Below, in pieces: positions 1 to 14,360 of a stretch of 64,000 bases of DNA. Source of the stretch: Hevea brasiliensis (taxonomy: Eukaryota; Streptophyta; Magnoliopsida; Malpighiales; Euphorbiaceae); NCBI RefSeq assembly GCF_030052815.1, contig NC_079502.1, forward strand, positions 6,538,103 through 6,602,102, written 5' to 3'. The stretch's first letter is position 1. Each line of letters starts with the position of its first letter. The position numbers and the translations under genes were made by a program. The notes beneath the pieces are model-generated. The model saw only the letters and a program-made list of their open reading frames with translations, made no database searches and was not told the DNA's origin.

Positions 1-3
1 TAC

Positions 4-2458
<2,455 letters not shown>

Positions 2459-2530
2459 GGATGAGAAAGAGAGAGAGAAAGAGAGAGAGATAGAGAGATG
2501 ATAAAGGAGTGGAATGGGAGATTTTGAGAA
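2459..2530 (-). promoter_or_regulatory. CT-rich 5' leader of the class III ADH gene
   Basis: Directly upstream of the ATG at 2458 the plus strand is a GA-rich microsatellite, so the transcript leader is a CT-rich tract. CT tracts just upstream of plant start codons are common in leaders and core promoters. No clear TATA box was picked out further upstream (to about 2750), so the transcription start is not placed. Confidence 0.45.
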
Positions 2531-2709
2531 GAATTGGGGGGTTGGTAGTGACGACAATTATAGAAATGTTGTAGGAGAAAAAATTGATTGTGGAGCTCTT
2601 GTTTCCTTCCATGGACGTGGACGTGCGTATGTGAGTGCGGCACGGTGACGGTGGGTTTGGGTTTGGGTTTGGTTAGCTCCATAGGCTCTCTGATATTTAG
2701 TGGGCTCAT

Positions 2710-3198
2710 AACTGCCTGTGTTTGGGCTTCCTAAACCGTAGTAAAGTTGTGCAACCTTAGCTTAGCCTCCGCCTTTGCCACATAGCTTTGCCACATTTTC
2801 AAGGCTAATTTTTTTTTATTAATTTTGAAAAAATTTAATTTTTTTAATTTAACATATTTTATTTAAAAAATGAAAATATAAATAATTTTATAAAACTCAA
2901 TAAAATTCCTTTTATAAATAATTTATTTCAAATGAAACTATTAGAAATTTTATTAAATACAATTAGTAAGTGGACCACAATATGAAATCAATTTTTTCAG
3001 TGGTAATATTTATAAATTAAAAAAATTTAAATAATTAAACATTAATATTTGAAAAAAAAAGTTTAAAAGTGGAAAAAAAAAACTTTTAACTAATTAATTA
3101 ACACTCTGTTAAAGTAAAATAAGGATTTTTTTTGTTAGTAAAATTTTTCATAATTTCTAAATTTTCATAATTTTTTAAGCATTTGAGAGGAAGACAGT
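2710..3198. other. AT-rich intergenic DNA, no gene seen
   Basis: Very AT-rich sequence with A and T homopolymers between the class III ADH promoter and a LINE relic. I see no coding potential, RNA gene or clear inverted repeat. Confidence 0.6.
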
Positions 3199-3655
3199 TT
3201 TTTTTTTTTTTTTTTTTTTTAGAGGTGAGGCAGAGAGCTCAAAATAAACAAACGGATCATACCGAAGATGACAGTCCCAACGCAATAGATCAATAACCAA
3301 GGATATGGTTGCCTAGTTCATTAGCCAACTCCTCAGCAACCCCATTAGCTACTCTATAGCAATGTTGCAAAACAACATGTCAAGGTCTCTTGAAAAAACT
3401 ATGACACTTAGAAATCAGATTCAGAAATCGCAAATTATGATCCTTCTCGGCAAATGGTAACTGAAGGACGGCCTTGGAATAGAGCTCCACAACCAATCGA
3501 CGATAGCCTAACTCCCATGCCAAAGAGAGACCATGAACAAGAGCATGAAATTCAGTTGCATCGAATTACAAATGCCCAACGGAATCGTGTAATCACAAAG
3601 CCAACCACCCATATGATCACCAAGAACACCATAGCCACCTCCTACCCGGGTTTAA
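3199..3655 (-). pseudogene. 5'-truncated LINE relic: C-terminal RNase H-like (RVT_3 type) domain with poly(A) tail
   Basis: Read on the minus strand from about 3655, the translation begins GGYGVLGDHMGGW and continues through HGLSLAWELGYRRLVVELYS and HCYRVANGVAEELANELGN. This is the pattern of the RNase H-like domain at the C-terminus of plant non-LTR retrotransposon polyproteins. At least one in-frame stop (after FFKRP) and substitutions at normally acidic positions show it is dead. Downstream on the same strand comes a run of about 23 A (the plus-strand T run at 3199-3221), as expected for the 3' tail of a LINE. Only the last 0.45 kb of the element is present, consistent with 5' truncation. 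I could not find convincing target-site duplications. Confidence 0.7.
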
Positions 3656-3923
3656 AGAGAAACATTTTTAACCACTAAATTAATGAGTTAGCAAGAATAT
3701 ATTTTTGAAGATAAAAAGCTGGAGTTTTATTACATTTGGCCAACAATCCTCCTTTTATAAAAAGAAGGCGAAGAAAAGATAAAAATTAAATAGTATTACA
3801 TAATGTGGCATTTATATTTTTTACATAATATCAAATTTGTGACAGAATAACTTACATTTTTTACGGTATTAGGACAAATTCAAATTAGGGTAGTCATACA
3901 TCTTTGACTATCAATATGACAAC
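3656..3923. other. Intergenic AT-rich DNA, no gene seen
   Basis: Lies between the LINE relic and a tandem duplication. No coding signal was seen in either strand. Confidence 0.5.
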
Positions 3924-4247
3924 AAATTCAAATTAGATATAGCAACAGATTTAAACTAGGATGATAACACTTTTGACTAATCACAGAAGAACATATGACT
4001 TCTGCATATGCATACGTGGTGAGTGCGGCATGTGGTTCAGCTTAATTTTAAATTTTTTTAGCATCCCTTAATACTGTTTGAGCTAAAATTCAAATTAGAT
4101 ATAGCAATAGATTTAAACTAGGATAATAACACTTTTGACTAATCACAGAAGAACATATGACTTCTGCATATGCATACGTGGTGAGTGCTGTGGTTCAGCT
4201 TAATTTTAAATTTTTTTTAGCATCCCTTAATATTGTTTGAGCTAAAA
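3924..4247. repeat. Tandem duplication, two units of 162 bp
   Basis: The segment starting with AAATTCAAATTAGATATAGC at 3924 recurs at 4086 with only a few differences, including loss of about four bases near 4190 and a longer T run. Both units carry GACTTCTGCATATGCATACG. No gene lies within it. Confidence 0.85.
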
Positions 4248-6020
4248 AGAATTCAGACAAAATCTTAAATTATTATTATAATAGTCTAAGTTATGAGAAT
4301 AGATATCTTTGCCATAGAGATTTTTTCCAAACAAAGGGTAAATGAGCACTTAAAACAAGTAGTAATGGTAGCAAGTGAGAAGGAGATTACACATTGTAGA
4401 CCCTTATTTTGTGATGAGTATGTGTATTGAGACCGTGGGAAACCCGATGATGAAAAATTGTATGACTGTAAGATATAATTGAAGGTATGAAACTGAATTA
4501 TTAATTTTGTGGCATAATCTTGAAAAATAATAATAATAATAATTAATTTTCTTTTGTTTAAATTTAAAATGGGTAGTTCTTAAATGGACCTAATTGAGTT
4601 TAATTGGGCGTCATGGGCCTAAGAAAGCCTAGTTAGGAATTTTAAATAAGACCTATTTAATTTATTTTTTAAAAATTAAAATAAGAAAATATATTTTTCT
4701 CTATCCCTATCTTCCTATTGGTTGGAACACTTCACCCATATCCCAATCTCACCCAAATTCCTCGATTCCAGTTGTTTAAGTTATCTGAACCTTATCACAC
4801 TAGGACTTCAAACCCTACCACACCTCTTCCTCACTTTCTATTGGTGCCTTCCCCTTCCCCTCTTTCTTATTGGTTGAAACACCTCATCCATATCTAAGTC
4901 TCACTCAAATTCTGTAATCCTAGTTGTTTAAGTTATCTGAACTTTATCACCCTAGTACTCCAAACCCTATCACACCTCTCTCCTAAAACCCTATAAATAC
5001 CCCACTAATAAAAAATAAAAGAAAAGGAGGAAAAAAAGAAAATAAAAAGGAGGGAGAGGGGAGGAAAGAGGAAGAGAAAATTTAGAGCTATAGGAAATTT
5101 AGAGATATTCAAGACTCTTTGAGTTCTTCCTTATTTTTTTCTTTTCTTCAAGAAGATTTTCATACAAGATTTCTGAAAGCTTCTTTATTTTTTATAACAA
5201 ACAAAATTGGTAAGTAGTCCTAAGATAAGTACCAAAGAGGGCATTTGCGTTGAGCTTATATGGAGTTAAACAGGAGTAAGCCAGGGATATCATTGTCATA
5301 CTAGAAGAGAAGACCCTTTTTAAGGGTAACTTGCCCCAATAGCAACTGCATTTACCAACAAGTAAGTAGCTCTAGACTTCTTGAATAACCATTGGCATGA
5401 AATTGAAGTAATAATAGAGCTTTTATTTGGTAAATTAAAATTAACTTTGTGTCGACACCATATTTTGGTCGATCCCTGAAATCAATAGACTTTGAAATCG
5501 ATCCCCAACACCAAGTAATTCGTTTCTCATCTCTCTTCATAGAGATCAAACCGACGCCAAGTCTCCATATCGCTCAAAGCCTCACCAATCTCTCAAACCA
5601 ATTGTCAAATCTCCTGACCAGTCAATCACATTTCCGATCTCTTGTCTAGCGAAACCAAACCAACGTCAGGTCTTCATGCCACCAGTCTTATTGCCGATCT
5701 CCCTTTTAAAAGTTTGGGGATAATCGTCTGATAAAGTTAAGGTTCCAATCCGATTTAAGGATGATTCCGATCTTAAGTGTTCAAATCAAGTTTCCAATTT
5801 TAATCAAGTCCCATTTGGCGTTTGCCGATCTCTTGCTTACAATGTTTTCCGACCTCGTACACTTAGATTAATAATCACCTTTAGCTGTTGTTCTAATATG
5901 TTCAGACAATCAAGTGCTTATGCAACTTAGATACTTTCCGATCTCATCCAAGCATTGAACAAAAAAAAAGGAATTTCATTTCATTTCAAATATATACAAG
6001 TCATTATCCTCCAGCCTGTT

Positions 6021-6895
6021 CTACATTTTGTTCACCCCTCTATCACCTTCGGCCTCCTCCTCGCTATCCTCTTCGTCCTGGGGAGCCAGGTCCACCATCC
6101 AGGAGAAGTCCTCCTCAGGATAACGCTTCCTAAGCTCGACCAAGAGATCCCCATGAGCGTTCACATAAGCACCGGCCTCCCTTGTCACTGCCTCTTCTTC
6201 TTTTGCTTTGAGCTCCTCAGTGAGGAGAGCGACTTCAGCAGCTCGGAGCGCCCGAACCTCTTCAAAAACATGAGCCTGCTCGGCCAGCTTATCCTCATAG
6301 AATTTCATCTGCCCCTCAATTTCAGATATGTAGTTTCGAGCGAACGAAAGTTGAGATCGGAGGGAAGCAGTTTCCTAACCCACCTTCTCGACCTCCTGCC
6401 TCAAGCGGTGAGCCTTCTCCCGGACAATGTGTTGGTTCACCAAACTCTCCACGCTCAGGCTTATAGTTTGGGTCAGGATATCATCGAGGTTTTTCGGGTT
6501 TAACCTATCCCGATCCTCCCGAAGGCAGATGGAGGACCCCAAGACCTTAGCAAAGCCTGGATTCTCTCGAACCGTGCGGTTCTTCTCCAGCGAGTGGATC
6601 AGGATTTGAGCGTCGCGGGAAAGGGTCCTCACAGGTGGTTGGGAAGGACCCCCTTCCGCGCTTGAAGCAACCGGAGGAGGTGGTGGCGCCTCTTCTTGAC
6701 GAGGAGGGGACCGGATCACTTCTATGTCAGGGATCGGCGGTCCCGAGGGTTGAGACGAGCCTCCTTGCATTTCCCCGGGATCATGCCTGGGCGTCTGAAG
6801 GGCCTCGGCTCGCTTCATCTCCTGCACTTTCTGGGAGACCTCTCTTTTTCGCTTCCGGCTCTCCTTGGAAGCCTCGCCACTCGCCATACCTGCAC
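6021..6895 (-). pseudogene. Second exon of the PF04195-type protein gene, B copy (broken)
   Basis: The minus-strand translation starts MASGEASKESRKRKR from 6887 and runs through a Pro-rich linker (APPPPPPVASS), the conserved block HSLEKNRTVRENPGFAKV and a coiled-coil tail, to an acidic end (DEEDSEEEAEGDRG) and stop near 6021. It matches exon 2 of the B' gene in order. A TAG stop at about 6373-6375 interrupts it in mid-coil. The tail, frame-shifted in B', is continuous here. It is separated from its first exon by insertion C. Function is unknown; such proteins are known as extra ORFs of plant LTR elements. Confidence 0.75.
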
Positions 6896-6921
6896 AAAGA
6901 AAAGGTCAGTGACATTACTAA

Positions 6922-9900
6922 TGTGACACCCCTTACCCGTCTACAGTATATCCGAGTAAGATATGTCACACGGTGTACCGGAACACTCTATTTTATATTA
7001 ATTAATTTTTATCATAGTTTTGAATATAACTTGAGAAATATAATTCATTTAAGTCATTTATTGACATTATAATTTATTTGAGGTTTCGAAAATTTTATAG
7101 AAAATCCGACAGAGTACCGGCTAAAAATGGAGAAAACAGTTCTTCGAAACCTGTGAAAAACACTTCCAATATTCATATTCAATCATCTCAAACTCTAATA
7201 TCAAAATCTCAACATTTTTCAATTTCATTTCTCAATCATTCATCTCATGTGATAATCAAGTACAATTCACAGATAGATATTCACATTTTCCATTCACCAA
7301 CACAATTTTCATTATTTACATGAACATCAAAATACATTACATAAGTTCAAATACATATGAGAAAATAGAAATTAGTTACAAAATATCAAAATGAAACCTA
7401 GTGTCCTACCAATGCACTGTGGATGGTGAGGTGACACGGACACTATGCAGAGCTGTAGGATGGACTCACCCAGTCTGCGGTCTACTGTGCTCTCAATCAG
7501 TATCTCCAGAACCTACATGTGGCAAAAGCAACGCGCTAAGTAATAATGCTTAGTTGTGCAATAATAGAATAAAAGAAAATAGCAGAAAATAAATATGTAT
7601 TGAATGTATATGTCTTATTTGTTTTGTATTTGTTATATTCATTTACTTCTTTAACTTTGTCCATTTTCATTCATTTGGTTGCCCAAGTAACCTATACCGA
7701 CGATCGGATCGATAAACGTAAACCGCATCGGGTATCAAGTACCTCGGGCGTCACACCATCGATCACATATGTATCTCCAGGTAATGTAACGACTAACAAT
7801 GTAAATAATATTAGGCTAGAGGCCAAGTCTCAACACAATATCTAAAGGGCTAAAAGCCATAAAATCCTGAATGGTATAATGCCATGTGCGATCGCTAATC
7901 GAACCCTATTGGCATGCCAAACTATCCAAACCAATCTTGTTAGGTATACCAGGGCATTTGATACTTTTGAATTCTTCAATTTTTGACTTTCAAGTTTTGG
8001 TGTCACTATTCACTTTATTGGTCAACAAAAATATTGACTTTTGGATAGAAAATAGGTACATTGGTTTTAACACTCCCAATGCACCACATTTTGCATTTAA
8101 AACTTGTTGGAATTAATCACCAATACTATTTCCAAACTTAGAACTAAGGGGGCAGAATTTTCAATTTTTGTACCCTAATTTTACTGTTCCATTAGGGACT
8201 GTTACAGTAGGAATTTTAGGAAATGGTAAACATAAAAGTTGTTCCTTATTTTGTCTAGTTGAATTTCTTTTTTTGAATCACTCCATTTGGAGTTTTGTAG
8301 CTCCAGATATGGTCCAAAAACCACAGCTGGCCGGATTACAAAACTGCAGAATTGACCATATCTACAGTGCAGTGAACAGTGACTGCCACTGCCTTGTTGG
8401 ATAGGTTCTGGTCATAATTTGGGGTAGGTTTCTTCATGAAAGTTGTTTGTCTATATCTTAACTTGTTGCTGTAAAAATTTCAGGTCAATTGGGCCATTCT
8501 ACAATGAGTTATGGCCAAATGAACAATTACTGTTCATTTGGTCATTCTGCAGAATCTGGTTGCAGGGTATCCGGATTGGGGCCAGTTTTTGGTCCACTTG
8601 CTTTGGTCTTTTGGGCATGGTTTCTTCAGCAAAATTGTGCCATTATGTGTCTAGTTTCATGTCCAATTGGTCAAATACCAATTGAACTTACACAGCCAAA
8701 GTTATGGCTGTCCAAGTGGGCTGGACTCACAGCCACCCTGCTGGTTACCCTAGGCAGCATACCCAAACCAGTTTGCAATGCCATAATTCACTCCAAATTA
8801 TGGTCAACTTACCTCAAATGGTCACTACTTGACCATTAGAATGTTCTTGCACAATTTCATAAGCTAAGTCCAAGTTTCACTCCCTAAACCCTAATTTCCC
8901 ATTTCAATTCACACAAGATACCTTAGTTAGCACACTAATTCATTATCCATGTATATATATACCTTAAACATCATCTCTAGTCCACTCTAAGTCCATCAAA
9001 ACAATCAAAATCATTCCTTCCTTAGGGCTGCCAAATTCCATGGTTTACATACACATGAGTTTTAGTCCATTTAATTTATAATTTCATACTAATTTCAAGT
9101 CCCTAACATGGAATAAAAGAAATATATGCATAAATAAGCACTAACCTCTTGTAGGGCAGATTTTTCCAAGCTCAAACTTCACTTTCTTTCCTTTTCTAGG
9201 CTGCCAAACACTCCTCCTTGGTGTGGGTATAATTTTTAGTGAAGAGAGGATAAGGTTTTGAGGTGAAATAAGGTGAGATTTGGGAGCTTTAGTGAGCTTT
9301 CATGGTGGAATGGTTATGGAATTTGAGAGCTACTGGTGGGTTTTGTGAAGGTGATGGCTGTTAGAATTTTTATGAGCTTTTGCTGTATTCTTATCCATAT
9401 TTTATTGGTTAATTTAAGTGTTGATTAAATGTGATTGGTGGGTAAGTGTTTAATGACATCATATGATGTCATAATTGGTATTTTCTTCCATTTTCTTTTC
9501 TTCTTTTCTCTACTCATTTTCAATTAAATTTTTAGCAATATTTATTCATATTTTAGATCATAATAATTATTTACTTAACTGGACAAGTCGGCCAAAAATC
9601 ACCTGTGAAGGCGAAATGATCAAAATGCCCTCCGTTTGGCTTAACGGGTCAAAATTGTCTGTACCGATTGAAAAATTTTTCTAAATATTTTCTTGGCATT
9701 CTAATGCCATAGGAACCTCAATGACCCTTCTCTGGAGTCCCAAAAATTATTTTATGAATTTTTTCCCGGGTCTAGGGCTCCTAGTTGCGAGAACCGCAAC
9801 TTCCCTCTGGTTTACCCATCGCTTGGGCACCGGCTCATTTGACTTAGTTGTATTTTATTTCTAAAATTTTTACTAAATTTTTCTTATTAATATTTGAGTT

Positions 9901-10014
9901 AATTATGGTCCCTCACTTTAGTTTAAATATTTTTTCGAACGTTCTAGCTGTCCAGTCCGACACTGGTCACCGGAACAGTAGAATGTACGGAGTTGCTACC
10001 GGGAGGGTGTTACA
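6922..10014. mobile_element. Element C: 3.1-kb solo-LTR-like insertion in the intron of the PF04195-type gene of B
   Basis: It begins TGTGACACCCC and ends GGGTGTTACA, flanked by ACTAA at 6917-6921 and 10015-10019. The uninterrupted site is visible in B' (inverse, around 16280-16300), which proves insertion. The 3,093 bp hold no recognisable gag-pol, PBS or polypurine tract and no internal direct terminal repeat, so a solo LTR of a large Ty3 element is the best reading. On the minus strand it would start TGTAACACCC, resembling elements D and E, so minus orientation is plausible. Small ORFs within it have no recognisable product. Confidence 0.75.
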
Positions 10015-10019
10015 ACTAA

Positions 10020-10862
10020 GGCCCAAAGATCAGAGATATAAAAAGTACCGAGGCCGAGGTCAGAGAGCTGAAGCCCGCGTTCTTCGCCAGTAATCAACTC
10101 CATTGTCCAATGATGCAGTTCGGCCATTACTGCATCTAAACAAGAGAACTTATGTCGAGTCACCTGATCTTTCAGTTCCATCACCATTAGGCCTTCTTCC
10201 CTATTCAGGGTGATGCACTTCGGAATTAACGGGCCCTGATGCAGCCAGCTGCGTGGGAAACCCTCAAAGCCATTCGGAATTTTGCTCCTCAGAATAAAGA
10301 ATGGATTCTTCCAATTCTTCAGGGAGGAGGGCAAATCGGTAAAAAGCCCACAATGTGGCTTCGCCTGGAAGAACCAATACTCGTCGTTCTTTCGACGAGT
10401 TAGCCTATGTAGTTCGGCGAACACTTTAGCTGTAGGATTGAGTCCTTTGGCTTGGCAAAGGCTTCTGAAGGCTACTAGGATCCGCCATGAGTTCGGGTGA
10501 ACTTGGGCTATGCACACTTGGTGAAATTTTAGAACTTCCTTGAAGAAGTCATCGAGAGGGAACCGCAGCTCGGCTTTTAATTGCTCTTCGTATACCATGA
10601 TCATATCATTCTCTTCGAAGAAGTGATTGGCTCGAAGATCGCCATGACACTTAATGAGTTCGTATGAATCGGGCTAAATGCTATACTCTTGGCTGAACGA
10701 CTGCAGGTCGATTTCTTGAAGGATTGATGGCAGCTCGTCCATAGGGAGGTTTTCTCTCCCTAAAGAATGTGTTTGCCTCGAGGGTGCTGCTTGACCACGG
10801 GCTGGAACGGAGGTCCTAGGAGGTTCAGGTCGCCCGCTCGCTCCGACCACTTCTACCACATC
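10020..10862 (-). pseudogene. First exon of the PF04195-type protein gene, B copy (broken, promoter missing)
   Basis: The minus-strand translation from about 10859 (MVEVVGASGRPEPP) continues through LKAELRFPLDDFFKEVLKFH and NSWRILVAFRSLC to YISDLW near 10020. This is the same protein as exon 1 of the B' gene. A TAG stop near 10677 replaces the Glu before PDSYEL. The sequence upstream of the equivalent start codon, including the TATA region present in B', is deleted, so this copy lacks both promoter and N-terminus. Confidence 0.75.
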
Positions 10863-11077
10863 TGACGACCACGAGATCTGACAAAATAAAATTTTATTTC
10901 CAAAAGGTCAAATTACATCATTTGGGCAATCTCCAGAGATCGGGTTACATTAAAAGTCGGATTACATCATTTGGGCGATCTCAAGAGATCGGGTTACATT
11001 AAAAGTCGGATTACATCATTTGGACGATCTCTAGATATCGGCAGTACATCCCATCTAATAAAGACCTGTGTCAAAGC

Positions 11078-11491
11078 CTAGTCTCGTGGCTGAATCAAAA
11101 GATGTGTTAGACCAGCCATCGACATCGGACAGATGTACAGCTCAGATGGGGGGATTATGACTCTCATGAGGATGAGAGAGGTCGTCATCAATGTTATCAC
11201 TCGGAACCGAGCCGCTGTTGGAACACCCAGTGTGATGAGAAGCCAAAAGAGCTTCGAAGGGTGGTCACCAATAATAGGAGGGAAATTAGCAGTCTTCTCG
11301 CCCGAAATCAGTTCGCCGATCATATCGGTCGACCGACTCGAGCTTGACACGATCGATATTCTCGAGCTGGATCGGTGAATTAGTCCGGTTCTCTCACTGT
11401 CATCAAATATGGCCATAATGATTTTCTGATCACCAGGGTCGAAAATTGTCAGTCGGTGAATGGCCGGGAAAAGATCAAAAGCAGCTATCAT
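11078..11491 (-). pseudogene. Short conserved unknown ORF, B copy
   Basis: From the conserved ATG at 11491 (MIAAFDLFPAIHRL) it reads about 137 codons to 11078, through GEKTANFPPIIGDHP and SELYICPMSMAGL. It is the counterpart of the plus-strand ORF at 14361-14750 in B'. The upstream extension is open but less conserved, so the start at 11491 is preferred. I do not recognise a domain. The frame is intact here; I class it with the relics because it sits in a transposable-element unit with no demonstrated expression. Confidence 0.45.
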
Positions 11492-12249
11492 GGCCGGGAT
11501 TGTTACCGGAGCAGTTAGAACGGGAAAAGTGAGAAAGAGGAGAAAATTAAATGCGGGAGGATTTATTGATGAGGGTATATATATAAAGAAGGTCTGAGCA
11601 TTTATGGCTAGCAGAAAATGAAGCGGACGTCTCGGAAATTGAAAGAATAAATGCCTTGACTGAACCGACTCGGACAAAGGAGAAGACTATGGAATGAGAG
11701 AGATTGGGAGAGGGGCCCGACATGAGAGTTCGAAAAAAGAGCATATTGGAAAGATCGAAAGGGAGGGGAGATCGGAATGCAAAGAGAATAAGACAACTTC
11801 CCATTACTGTCATCATAATCAGAGCCGAGGTAGTTAAAGCGTTGCAGACTGTCGCAAGGTGTTTTGCGGTCGCCTGAACGAACCCTCACCGAAGTGGGAA
11901 AGAGTGAGGAGTCGCCACTTTAATTTTGAGGGAAACTAAAGAAAACCGTTTGTGAAGATAAATTGAAATGAAACCACTTCAAGGCAGAGATTCTAGGTTC
12001 GGGGTCCGTAAACGGGTGGGGAAGGTGTTAGGCACCCCACCTCGTCCCTTAATAAGGGTAAGTAGATATAACTTTGCATTCTTTATAAATTAGTTAGGAG
12101 GGCTTGAATGGAAATGTTAATCCTTTTAACAAAAAGGAATATTTGATTTTTCACTAAATTTGGATTACCCAGATACATAAGTAAATGAGACAACCTTAGT
12201 GAACCGATGTCGTGTAACGGTTTTGGATTATTTTGTTGGAATTTGATTT

Positions 12250-12655
12250 GAGATCGGATAAGAACTCTCCTCCGATCTCTTTAAATATTTATTAAAATTT
12301 TAATTGAGAACCGGATAAGAACTCTCCTCCGATCCCTTTTAAATATTTATTAAAATTTTAATTGAGAATCGGATAAGAACTCTCCTCCGATCCCTTTTAA
12401 ATATTTATTAAAATTTTAATTGAGAATCGGATAAGAACTCTCCTCCGATCCCTTTTAAATATTTATTAAAATTTTAATTGAGAATCGGATAAGAACTCTC
12501 CTCCGATCTCTTTAAATATTTGTTGAAATTTAATTGAGAACCGGATAAGAACTCTCCTCCGGTCCTTTATAATTTTGGTTGGAGATCAGATAAGGGCTCC
12601 CCTCCGATCTCTTTTATTCGAATGGGAGTCAGATAAGGATTTATCCGACCTCTTG
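12250..12655 (-). repeat. Tandem array of about six 56-58-bp units in B' (LTR 3' half)
   Basis: The core GGATAAGAACTCTCCTCC recurs at 12256, 12313, 12371, 12429, 12487 and 12543, followed by two degenerate units to about 12655. The spacers are AT-rich (TTTAAATATTTATTAAAATT). The inverse array is in B at 19210-19610. Confidence 0.92.
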
Positions 12656-13626
12656 AAATTACGCGTATTGTGGGAGCCTAAGACTAAGGATCCGACATCC
12701 AAAGATGCCGTGAACCAAAAAGGGGTCTTTTAACTCATTGGTTCCTCGTGATTAGACAGAGGATACCGGACTGAACTTTCCTGATCTCCTATGTGTTCGC
12801 CTTACCAATACCCTTTTGATACCCGGTCTGTTCCATTCATTTAGCTAATATTTAGTCTTATTTCGCTTTGTGACATTTTCCCAATCGTTTTCTATGTTAG
12901 CCTAATACTTTACTATTTTCCTGACTTGTTATCCGGACCTTCTATTATTTCAAAGAAACGCTTAAGGTACCATTACCTACATTTTATCCAACCACTTATA
13001 CATTACTCGGGACTAGATGACTTGCGTTCAGAAATAATAAAGATTAACAAAAGTATGGATTGGCCGACACGGAAATAAACTAGAGCATAACCTTTCTTTG
13101 TATTTTTTTTAGCGTGATATGAACTTAAAGAAAATAACATGCATAAAAAGGACAAAGGAAATACGTAAAACAAGAACTAAACTTAATAAAATGGCAATAT
13201 GAACACTGACCTGTAGGGAGTCGAATCTATTGAACTAACTACAGAATCACAAAACGTAATAAGATTGCAGGTTGATAGCCGGGAGACTAAGGTTCGCCTT
13301 GAAACAAAGAGTGCTTCACTAAATGCAATCGAGTCAGAATTGTACCCGAGTTTAAATGAGATTGAGCATGGACGATGGAAGTGGAAATAAAGATAACAGG
13401 GAACTGAAAATGTGAGCGTTACGGGATAATGAACGAGCTGAAAATGGAGAGTTTCAGGGTTCAAAATCCTTTTTAAGAAAACACTTTAGAAAACTGGTTT
13501 CAAAGTTCTTCTTATGAAAGCTTAAAAAAAATAGCAGAGTAACGAACTGAATTAAATTTCAGAGTTCTTCCGCTATAGTAACTACCACCTTTTTTCTGTC
13601 CGTCCCTCAACAGTTTTTCATGCAGG

Positions 13627-13634
13627 TATTTATA
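13627..13634 (-). promoter_or_regulatory. TATA box of the B' LTR
   Basis: The minus strand reads CCTATAAATACCTGCATG, identical in context to the B copy at 18235-18242. It lies downstream (in LTR sense) of the antisense genes and upstream of the tandem array, so it would start the element transcript. Confidence 0.6.
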
Positions 13635-14261
13635 GGAACCGGGGGCTTCCCATGAAGGGTTAGGATTTTCCTTGAGGGAGATGGAGGGTCTGGATTTTGA
13701 AGGACATGATCGGATGCTTGAGAATTAAAGAGAATTAAAATGAACGGTTGAGATCATCCTCAGAATACTTGTCCTTTTCCCCTTTTAATCTGACGGTCCC
13801 AAACTTTGCTGACCTGGGCGATCCAAGGACTAGGAATAAAAGGCACCGGCCTTGTCGTCTTCCTCTTTGATCCAAGGGCTCCTGGCTCGTCCTTACAAGT
13901 GGGCTCAACAGTGGAGATTGGGATGTACAGGACTGTCATGACATACTCTGACACCTGTCAGCATTTGTGGGCGATTCTTAGGCGTGCAGTGGAGATTTCG
14001 TCTGCAACGCTTTAACTACCTCGGCTCTGATTCTGACGACGGTTATTGGGATTTGTCTTATTCTCTTTACCTTCCGATCTCTCCTCTTTTCTGATCTTCT
14101 TAACACGCTCCTTTTTTGATCTTTCATACCGGTCTCCCCTCTTTCGATCTCTATCATTCCGATCTTTCCCTTAATCAGGCCCGGTCCGGTCAAAGCATTA
14201 ATTCCCCTGGATTCCCAAAGCGTCCGCTTCGTTTTCTGCTTAGCAATAAATGCCCGATTTT

Positions 14262-14270
14262 CCCCTATAT
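14262..14270 (+). promoter_or_regulatory. TATA box of the short conserved ORF in B'
   Basis: CCTATATATACCCC lies about 95 bases upstream of the ATG at 14361. The equivalent site in B also has a TATATATA stretch near 11577-11584 on the minus strand, so the signal is shared by both copies. Confidence 0.5.
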
Positions 14271-14360
14271 ATACCCCTGACAGAAGAGACTTTCCTCATT
14301 CGATTTTCCTCTCTTCCTTCTTACTTCCCTGTTCTAGCTGCTCCGGCAGTAGTTCCGGCC

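Noticed and set aside
8168..8839. Several overlapping open frames within element C
   Set aside because: No domain, no pairing with other copies in the window, and the element looks like a solo LTR.
13183..13464. Open frame on the minus strand in the B' LTR
   Set aside because: Not kept in the inverse copy in B at about 18350-18640, so probably chance.
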